Translations under genes and position numbers: made by a program | Shown: positions 58,617 to 64,000 of the stretch, in pieces | How the letters are laid out: every line of letters begins with the position of its first letter | Position numbering within the stretch: position 1 is the stretch's first letter | Notes under the pieces: generated by a model | Database searches by the model: none | Seen by the model: only the letters and a program-made list of their open reading frames with translations | Told to the model about the DNA's origin: nothing | Source of the DNA: Sphingomonas sp. FARSPH | GTDB taxonomy: Bacteria; Pseudomonadota; Alphaproteobacteria; Sphingomonadales; Sphingomonadaceae | Length of the DNA stretch: 64,000 nt | Reading direction: 5' to 3' | NCBI RefSeq assembly: GCF_003355005.1 | Contig: NZ_CP029985.1 | Location: 1,107,001-1,171,000 of the forward strand

Positions 58617-59732
58617 TCAGCCCCGCGCCGCCCGCTTCGCGCGTTGCTTGGCCGCCAGCTCCGCCTTCCAGCCGCGCGCGCGCCACCACATGATGACGCC
58701 GGTCACCGCAAGCGCCGCGGGGAGCAGGCCGCCGAGGAAGATGATCGTCTGCCACACGCCGCCCATGCCGGTGCCGTCGTGGAGGCGGCGCATCAGCCGC
58801 GCGATCCCACCCGAGGCGCGCGCGGGCACGGCGACCGCGACGCCGCTGTCGTCGGCGACCTTGACGCTGGCGCCGCCCGCATAGCCGAGCGTCCAGTCCG
58901 CGGTCTTTTCCGTCGGCCAGGCGATCGAGACGAGGGCGCCGCGCAACGTGCCCGCCGCATCCGCCACCGCCGCCTCGGGCGTCAGCGCGGCGTGCGCCAC
59001 CGGCGCCGCCCGCGCCGCGGCGCGCGGATCGGGCCCGCCGCTGCGCCGTGCCTCCCCACTCAACGCGCCGAAGAAGGCGGGGAAACTGATCCACGCGCCG
59101 GTCAGCGACAGCACGAACAGCGGCAGCGCCACCCAGAATCCGAACAGATAATGCAGGTTGGTGTCGGTGTTGCGATGCCGCCGCCAGCGCAGGCCGCGCA
59201 CCCATTTGCCCACCGTCGGCCACCACAGCCACAGGCCGGTGAAGCTCGACACCATCATCGCGACGCCGATCCAGCCGACCACCTGCCGCCCGACGCCCGG
59301 CAGCTGCAGACTGCCGTGCAGCACGTGCAGGAAACGGACGAGCCCGGCGTTGCGCGGCGCGACCTCCAATACCTTTGCGGTCGGCGGGTCGAGATAGACC
59401 ATCATCCGCGGCGGCGGCCCGCCGCGCGCGGCCCCCACCCCGGCGGGCGCCGCGGCGACGACGACCGGCCCCTGTCCATCGGGCAGGGTCAGCTGCGCGA
59501 TCCGGTCGCCGGGCTTCAGCACGCGCGCCGCCGCGGCGACATAGGCGGACGGGGTCAGCAGCGTATCGCCCGTCACCGCATAGCGCGCCGGATTGGCGAT
59601 CCGGTCGAGCGGCTCGTCCCACACCAGTGCCGCCCCCGACAGGCACAAAGGCACGATCAGGATCGCCAGGATCAGCCCGATCCATTTGTGCACCTGAAAC
59701 CAGGTACGCCGCCATGCCAGGGTGTTCATCAT
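58617..59732 (-). CDS. PepSY-associated membrane protein of the iron-uptake operon
   Basis: A 371-residue inner-membrane protein with four main hydrophobic helices (about 15-38, 150-172, 200-222, 333-355) and periplasmic PepSY-like regions. Its start MMNTLAWRRTWFQVHKWIGLILAIL with WRRT...HKWIGL and FLHVLHGSL matches the PepSY_TM family. These proteins often accompany TonB-dependent siderophore receptors and some reduce ferric siderophores (FhuF/ PiuB-like role); here that is inference from position. It is the last gene of the operon TonB receptor - dioxygenase - PepSY protein. Confidence 0.87.
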   Translation of the reverse strand: MMNTLAWRRTWFQVHKWIGLILAILIVPLCLSGAALVWDEPLDRIANPARYAVTGDTLLTPSAYVAAAARVLKPGDRIAQLTLPDGQGPVVVAAAPAGVGAARGGPPPRMMVYLDPPTAKVLEVAPRNAGLVRFLHVLHGSLQLPGVGRQVVGWIGVAMMVSSFTGLWLWWPTVGKWVRGLRWRRHRNTDTNLHYLFGFWVALPLFVLSLTGAWISFPAFFGALSGEARRSGGPDPRAAARAAPVAHAALTPEAAVADAAGTLRGALVSIAWPTEKTADWTLGYAGGASVKVADDSGVAVAVPARASGGIARLMRRLHDGTGMGGVWQTIIFLGGLLPAALAVTGVIMWWRARGWKAELAAKQRAKRAARG

Positions 59733-59787
59733 CGTCTCCGCCCGAAGGTCGCGGGGGTCGCATGCCCCCCATACACGGTCAATCGCG

Positions 59788-60471
59788 TCAGCTGTCCGCC
59801 CAGCGGCGCAGCAGATTGTGGTAGACGCCGGTCAGCCGCAGCACTGCGGGCGCGTCCTGCCCCATCGCCGCCGCCGCCCCCTGCACCCCCTGGTCGAGGT
59901 CGAACAGCAGCCGCCGCGCGCCATCGTCGCGCACCATCGATTCGATCCAGAAGAAGCTCGCCGTGCGCGCGCCCCGCGTCACCGGCGTCACGCGGTGCAG
60001 GCTGGAGGCGGGGTAGAGCACCATGTGCCCCGCGGGCAGCTTGACGGTCTGCGGCCCGAACTGGTCCTCGATCACCAGTTCGCCGCCGTCGTAGGCGTCC
60101 GGGTCGTCGAGGAACAGCGTCGCCGACAAATCGGCGCGGATGCGGAAATCGGTGCCGCGCTTCATGCGGATCGCATTGTCGACGTGCAGCCCGAAATCCT
60201 GTCCGTCGGCGTAGCGGTTGAACAGCGGCGGGAACACCTTGCGCGGCAGCGCGGCGGCGACGAACAGCGGCGACCGGCCGAGCGCGTCGAGCACCAGCCC
60301 CCCCGCCTCGCGCGCGGCAGCGCCGTCCTCGGGCAGTTGGTCGTTGCGCTTGGCGAGCGCGGCCTGCGGCCCCGACGTCGCATTGCCGTCGATCCATTCC
60401 GCCGCATCGATGATGCCGCGCAGCCGCGCCACTGCATCGGGGCTCAATACGTCGGGGATCGCGATCAGCAT
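59788..60471 (-). CDS. Fe(II)/2-oxoglutarate dioxygenase, PiuC-like
   Basis: A 227-residue PKHD-type hydroxylase. The iron ligands are visible as His96 and Asp98 (GLHVDNA) and His159 (SSLHRVTPV), with Arg169 for 2-oxoglutarate. The C-terminal YHNLLRRWADS matches the PiuC/YbiX group, which sits beside Fiu/PiuA-like catecholate receptors. The substrate is unknown; modification of siderophore breakdown products has been proposed for the family. ATG 60471 is used; a 25-residue longer form is open but Arg-rich. It lies between the receptor and the PepSY gene. Confidence 0.9.
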   Translation of the reverse strand: MLIAIPDVLSPDAVARLRGIIDAAEWIDGNATSGPQAALAKRNDQLPEDGAAAREAGGLVLDALGRSPLFVAAALPRKVFPPLFNRYADGQDFGLHVDNAIRMKRGTDFRIRADLSATLFLDDPDAYDGGELVIEDQFGPQTVKLPAGHMVLYPASSLHRVTPVTRGARTASFFWIESMVRDDGARRLLFDLDQGVQGAAAAMGQDAPAVLRLTGVYHNLLRRWADS

Positions 60472-60490
60472 AATATCCTGTTCTTTTCGT

Positions 60491-60539
60491 CTCTTGCCCG
60501 TGCGGGGATCGCCAGGGGTGCGGCCCGCACGGGCAAGAG
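60491..60539 (-). terminator. Strong intra-operon hairpin between receptor and PiuC genes
   Basis: A 16-bp perfect stem (CTCTTGCCCGTGCGGG 60491-60506 with its exact complement 60524-60539) and a 17-base loop, between the TonB receptor stop (60551) and the dioxygenase start (60471). On the minus strand it is followed by ACGAAAAGAACA rather than a T-tract, so it may act as an attenuator or 3'-end stabiliser that lowers expression of the downstream genes rather than as a full terminator. Confidence 0.7.
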
Positions 60540-60550
60540 CTCGCATGCTA

Positions 60551-62986
60551 TCAGAAGCTGTAGAAGAGGCTGAGCACCGCCTGCCGCCGGTCGCCCGGCA
60601 TCGCCCAGCCGCCCGTCACCACGCCGCTGGCGTTGATGTTGTTGCGCACGTTGGTGATGTACTTCTCGTCGGTCAGGTTCTGGATGTTGAGCTGCGCGGT
60701 CAGCCCGCCGCCGAACGTATAGGCCAGATAGGCGCGGTGAATCAGATAATCCGGCGCGCGCAGCAGGGTCGTATTGGCGAGCACCGGGGCATAAGTGGTG
60801 ATCGCCCCCTGGTAGGTCAGGCCATAGCCGAGCTCCAGCCCGAACGGCAGCTTGTAGGTGGTGAACAGGCTGCCCGCATGGCGGGGCGTCTGGATCAGCG
60901 GCGACCCCGCCTGCGGATCGGGCAAGGCGACGCTGTTGCCGCACCCCGTCGTTCCCGGATTGGCGAGGCAGCGGGTCGACACCGATTGCAGCACCTTGCC
61001 GTCGAGATAGGTGTAATTGGCAAAGATCGTCCAGTTGCGCGTGATGTTGCCCGACACGCCCATCGCGATTCCGTCGACGCGGCTGCGCCCGTCGAGCACC
61101 TGCAGCGTCGGCAGCGCGGGGTCGTTCGACGGCACGCGATAATTGGTCCGCTCGTTGCGGAACAGCGCCGCGGTCAGTTCCAGCCGGCGGTGGAATAGCC
61201 CCGCCTTGACGCCGACCTCGTAATTGCGCGCCGTCTCCGGCGCGACGCCGCAGCTGTCGGTGACGACGGTGCCCGACACGCTGACGCAACCCAGCCGCAC
61301 CGTCGCGGACGACGGCGTCTTGGCGATCCCGTATCCGGCGTACAGGCTGACGTCGCGGACCGGGTGGAACACCGCGCCCGCCCGCCACGAGAACAGGCGT
61401 TCGCGATTGACCTGCGGCGCCAGCTGCGCAGGGACCGGCTGCGTCACGCCCGGCGCGGCGTTGGGGATCGGCAGGCTGCGGAAATCGGCCTTCTGATACT
61501 CCCAGCGGACCCCGCCGTTCAGTTCGAAATACCGGCCCAGTTCGAGCGTGTCGAAGGCGTAGATGGCGATGTTCTGCGTCGTCGAGCGCGATTGCGCGGT
61601 GGTGACGTAATTGATCGCGCCGCGCCAGACGCTGTCGGGCGCAGCGATCGACAGCAAAGGCAGCGACGCAAGCGGGGATCCGTCGGCATTGCGCAGCAGC
61701 GAGCCCGTAGTGATCCGATAATCCTCGACCATCGCGATGGCGCCGATATCGGCGACGTTGCGCACGCCACCGCGCACGCCATGTTCCAGCCGGATGTCGA
61801 CCTGGTCCGCGAGCAGCTGATTCTCCTGGTCGCGCACCAGCCCGCGCGGCCCCGACGGCAGCCACTGGCCCGCCGGAATGGTCAGCGGCCTTCCGGCGAT
61901 GGTCGCGGTACAGGCAAGGCCGGTGGTGCTCGTCGCGCTCGTCGTCACCGGCTGCAACCCGGTGGCGGCGAGGCAGAAGGTGCCCTGCGGCGCACTGGTG
62001 ATGCTGTATTGCCCCACCCGCTGCCACCGCGTCAGGTTGCGGACGGAGACGTGATCGTCGACCTGATGGCGCAGCGTCGCGGTGAAGCGATCGACGGTGA
62101 TCCGCTGCGTGTCGAGGTTGCTGTAGCCATAATAGGCGCTGCGACGAGCGCCGGGCACGAAGCCGTCGACGATCGCATTGTGGAAATAGGGGACGCCGTA
62201 CAGCGGCGTGTTGCGATCCTCCTGATGCACATAAGCGAGCGTCAGGCTGGTCGGCCCGCCGATGCCGATCGTCACCGCGGGCGCGACGCCCCAGCGTTCG
62301 TATTTCTCGACGTCGCGGCCCGGCACGTCATTGTGGTGGTAGACCGCATTCACCCGCGCCGCGACGCCATCGGCGACGCGCAGGTTCGAATCGACCGCGG
62401 CGCGATAGTAATTGTCGGTGCCGACCGCGCCTTGTGCGATCGTCAGATCCTCGGGCCGCGGCTCCTTGCTGACCAGGTTGATCGTGCCGCCGACGCTGCC
62501 CGATCCGTTGAACGCCGAATTGGCGCCGTTGTAGACCTCGATCTGCTGCAGGTTGAACGGATCGGTGCGGCTGTATTGCGCGCTGTCGCGGATACCGTCG
62601 ACGGTGATGTCGGTGTTCGCGGAATAGCCGCGAAGGTTGATGCTGTCGCCATAACCGCCGCCGCCCTCGCCCGCGCCGAACGTGATGCCGGGGATCGTCT
62701 GGAGCGCATCGCGCAGCGTCTGCAGGTTCTGCTTGCGCAGCACCTGGTCGGACATGACGGTGATCGTCTGCGGCGTGTCGAGGATCGACGCGGTCGCCTT
62801 CGGGCTTTCCACCGCGGCCGGCGCCTTCTCGGCCTTGTCGGTGACGACGATGTCGTCGCGCTCGATCCGGCGCCGGCCGTCCTGGTCGCCGTCACGCGCG
62901 CCATGCGGCGTTTCGGCGAGCGCGGGCGCCGACGCGATGAAGCCGACGCAGGACAGCGCCAGGAAGGATGCGGTGGTACGCGACAT
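60551..62986 (-). CDS. TonB-dependent siderophore receptor (Fiu-like)
   Basis: An 811-residue outer-membrane receptor. A signal peptide (MSRTTASFLALSCVGFIASAPALA) is followed by a TonB-box-like DDIVVTDK (~44-51) and a plug domain (TVMSDQVLRKQNLQTLRDALQTIPGITFGAGEGGGGYGDSINLRGYSANTDITVDGIRD). A 22-strand barrel ends in SLFYSF. The plug pattern matches catecholate-siderophore receptors of the Fiu/CirA-like FecA superfamily, and the adjacent PiuC-like gene supports this. ATG 62986 is chosen over 62998. Upstream candidate Fur-like operators are at 63024-63066. Confidence 0.92.
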   Translation of the reverse strand: MSRTTASFLALSCVGFIASAPALAETPHGARDGDQDGRRRIERDDIVVTDKAEKAPAAVESPKATASILDTPQTITVMSDQVLRKQNLQTLRDALQTIPGITFGAGEGGGGYGDSINLRGYSANTDITVDGIRDSAQYSRTDPFNLQQIEVYNGANSAFNGSGSVGGTINLVSKEPRPEDLTIAQGAVGTDNYYRAAVDSNLRVADGVAARVNAVYHHNDVPGRDVEKYERWGVAPAVTIGIGGPTSLTLAYVHQEDRNTPLYGVPYFHNAIVDGFVPGARRSAYYGYSNLDTQRITVDRFTATLRHQVDDHVSVRNLTRWQRVGQYSITSAPQGTFCLAATGLQPVTTSATSTTGLACTATIAGRPLTIPAGQWLPSGPRGLVRDQENQLLADQVDIRLEHGVRGGVRNVADIGAIAMVEDYRITTGSLLRNADGSPLASLPLLSIAAPDSVWRGAINYVTTAQSRSTTQNIAIYAFDTLELGRYFELNGGVRWEYQKADFRSLPIPNAAPGVTQPVPAQLAPQVNRERLFSWRAGAVFHPVRDVSLYAGYGIAKTPSSATVRLGCVSVSGTVVTDSCGVAPETARNYEVGVKAGLFHRRLELTAALFRNERTNYRVPSNDPALPTLQVLDGRSRVDGIAMGVSGNITRNWTIFANYTYLDGKVLQSVSTRCLANPGTTGCGNSVALPDPQAGSPLIQTPRHAGSLFTTYKLPFGLELGYGLTYQGAITTYAPVLANTTLLRAPDYLIHRAYLAYTFGGGLTAQLNIQNLTDEKYITNVRNNINASGVVTGGWAMPGDRRQAVLSLFYSF

Positions 62987-63023
62987 GAAATCCCCCAATC
63001 ACTCTGATCGGGAGTGCTGCTAT

Positions 63024-63066
63024 TGCGACAAAATCGCAGAGTCAATGCTATTGCGATTAATTCTCA
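63024..63066 (-). promoter_or_regulatory. Candidate iron-regulator (Fur-like) operators upstream of the TonB receptor
   Basis: A perfect dyad TGCGA-CAAAA-TCGCA (63024-63038) and a near copy TGCGA-TTAAT-TCTCA (63052-63066, one mismatch in the right half) lie 28 bases apart in the receptor's upstream region. Each is preceded by the same TGCTAT sequence (direct repeat TGCTATTGCGA at 63018 and 63046). TGCGA-N5-TCGCA dyads resemble alphaproteobacterial Fur sites. The first is 38 bases from the start codon, well placed for repression. Confidence 0.45.
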
Positions 63067-63320
63067 CCATCGTCGCGATTTGTCTCCGCGAACAGCCAGC
63101 TGCGCAGCGCGCTGGCGAGGTTGGCGGGCGCGCGGTCGGCGATGCGCAGCACGTCGATCTCGGCGACCAGCGCGCTCAGTGGCAGCCGCCGTGCCGCCGC
63201 CGCCCGTTCCAACGCCTGCCAGAAGATCGGCTCCAGGCTGATCGACGTCTGATGTCCGGCGATGGTGATCGAGCGCTTGACCGGCCCATGAAAGCCGCCG
63301 GGGGGTGGTGACAAAGACAT
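63057..63320 (-). CDS. Ribbon-helix-helix domain protein
   Basis: An 87-residue protein with an RHH-type fold: KRSITIAGHQTSISLEPIFWQALERAAAARRLPLSALVAEIDVLR, the pattern of the alphaproteobacterial RHH_4 group, followed by ANLASALRSWLFAE. The beta-strand ITIAGHQTSISL and two helices suit DNA binding or protein interaction as a dimer. ATG 63320 is used. It lies immediately upstream of the TonB receptor on the same strand, so it might regulate or be co-transcribed with the iron operon; the candidate operators overlap its 3' end. Confidence 0.85.
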   Translation of the reverse strand: MSLSPPPGGFHGPVKRSITIAGHQTSISLEPIFWQALERAAAARRLPLSALVAEIDVLRIADRAPANLASALRSWLFAETNRDDGEN

Positions 63321-63486
63321 GACCGCACCAGTAGCGCCGATCGCGGGGGTCGCCCATGCCCTCGGTCCACCGCACTGCACCGGCTGCATCCGTCGCGTCA
63401 CCGATCCGGCGGGACCGAAGACCGCCGACCCGCGTTACACCAACGCAACGAATCGGCGCGACCGACGCGCGAAAAGGGGACGACAG

Positions 63487-64000
63487 TTGACGATCGAACG
63501 CCGGCACGTCGAAAACGGCGGCCTCATCCTGTTTCTGGTGCTGATCTCCGCCGGCCTGATCCTGATCGTGTCGGGCTTCGCGGGTGCGCTGCTGTGGGCG
63601 TCGCTCGCCGCCCTGCTGTTCCAGCCGCTGTTCCGGCGCCTGCTGCGTCGCTGGCCGTTGCGGCGCAATCTCGCCGCGATGGTGACGTTGCTCATCATCA
63701 CCGTCGCGGTCGTCATCCCGGCGCTGATCCTCGCCAGCCTCGTCGTCGATCAGGCGGCCGGCGTCTATGCCCAGATCCGCAGCGGCCAGATCAACTTCGC
63801 CGCCTATTTCCAGCAGGTCCTCGACGCCTTGCCCGTCCGGCTGCGCGACGCGCTCGACCATGCCGGCTACGGCAGTTTCGAGCGCGCGCAGGCGCGGATC
63901 AGCCAGGCGATCGGCAGCAGCGCCAGCCAGCTCACGCGGCGCGCCTTTTCGATCGGCGCAAACGCCGCCGCCTTCCTGCTCGCCTTCGGCGTCGGCCTGT
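63487..64000 (+). CDS. AI-2E-family transporter, N-terminal part (cut by window end)
   Basis: A membrane protein running off the right edge, with 171 residues visible. TTG 63487 is the probable start, with AAAAGGGG 8 bases upstream. The chain begins LTIERRHVENGGLILFLVLISAGLILIVSGFAGALLWASLAALLFQPLFRR, then WPLRRNLAAMVTLLIITVAVVIPALILASLVVDQAAGVY, the characteristic first half of AI-2E (TqsA/YdiK-like) permeases. Despite the family name, most members transport other or unknown substrates. It is divergent from the RHH gene across about 166 bases. Confidence 0.85.
   Translation, partial: MTIERRHVENGGLILFLVLISAGLILIVSGFAGALLWASLAALLFQPLFRRLLRRWPLRRNLAAMVTLLIITVAVVIPALILASLVVDQAAGVYAQIRSGQINFAAYFQQVLDALPVRLRDALDHAGYGSFERAQARISQAIGSSASQLTRRAFSIGANAAAFLLAFGVGL

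Noticed and set aside
53758..59772. A 2000-codon open frame antisense to glutamate dehydrogenase
   Set aside because: It has an Arg/Asp/Gly-rich composition with no domain, a typical shadow ORF in high-GC DNA.

Overview
This is about 64 kb of high-GC DNA. The gene content points to an alphaproteobacterium of the Sphingomonadales, most likely Sphingomonas or a close relative. Supporting content includes a cyoABCD quinol oxidase, a ~1530-residue NAD-glutamate dehydrogenase, a PutA without an N-terminal DNA-binding domain next to its own Lrp-type regulator, TonB-dependent iron uptake, sphingomonad-style intergenic inverted repeats, and NWETF-like C-termini on the chemoreceptors. The genus call is inference from gene content.

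Layout. 1-2.7 kb: maleylacetoacetate isomerase, a Rieske protein, an alpha/beta hydrolase and a gamma-carbonic-anhydrase-like protein. 2.8-15.1 kb: a chemosensory cluster of three tandem paralogous chemoreceptors, a STAS protein, cheA, cheR, cheB, cheD, cheY, cheW, a CheB-like protein that has lost its catalytic serine, and a small unknown protein. 15.2-20.6 kb: a MarR regulator, a conserved small protein, RarD, then KdpDE preceded by a 62-residue scar of kdpC with no kdpFAB. 20.7-24.9 kb: PutR-like regulator and putA. 25-29.7 kb: a Pls-type (poly-amino-acid-synthetase-like) adenylation/thiolation/membrane protein and its phosphopantetheinyl transferase.

30.2-35.0 kb: the most unusual part of the window. 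A 422-residue protein made almost entirely of Cys/Thr repeats is followed by an APH-fold kinase, a HopA1-like protein and a LanC cyclase, the last two with start-stop overlaps. I read this as a lanthipeptide-type RiPP pathway: kinase plus HopA1-like lyase as a split dehydratase (as in class V lanthipeptides and thioviridamide-like RiPPs), LanC for thioether rings, and a giant multicore substrate. A secreted carboxylesterase follows.

36.7-44.2 kb: a TPR-aspartic protease, an acetyltransferase, CsbD, a small lipoprotein and cyoABCD. 44.3-49.2 kb: ECF sigma factor, anti-sigma factor and fasciclin protein, divergent from two exported ferritin-like (desiccation-related) proteins and an outer-membrane beta-barrel. 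49.4-52.2 kb: a retropepsin-like protein, a polymorphic-toxin pseudogene (in-frame stop plus frameshift) with its apparent immunity gene intact, and tRNA-Thr(CGT). 52.4-58.5 kb: a PAS-family protein and the large glutamate dehydrogenase. 58.6-63.3 kb: an iron-uptake operon (RHH protein, TonB receptor, PiuC-like dioxygenase, PepSY protein) with Fur-like operator candidates. The window ends inside an AI-2E-family permease gene.
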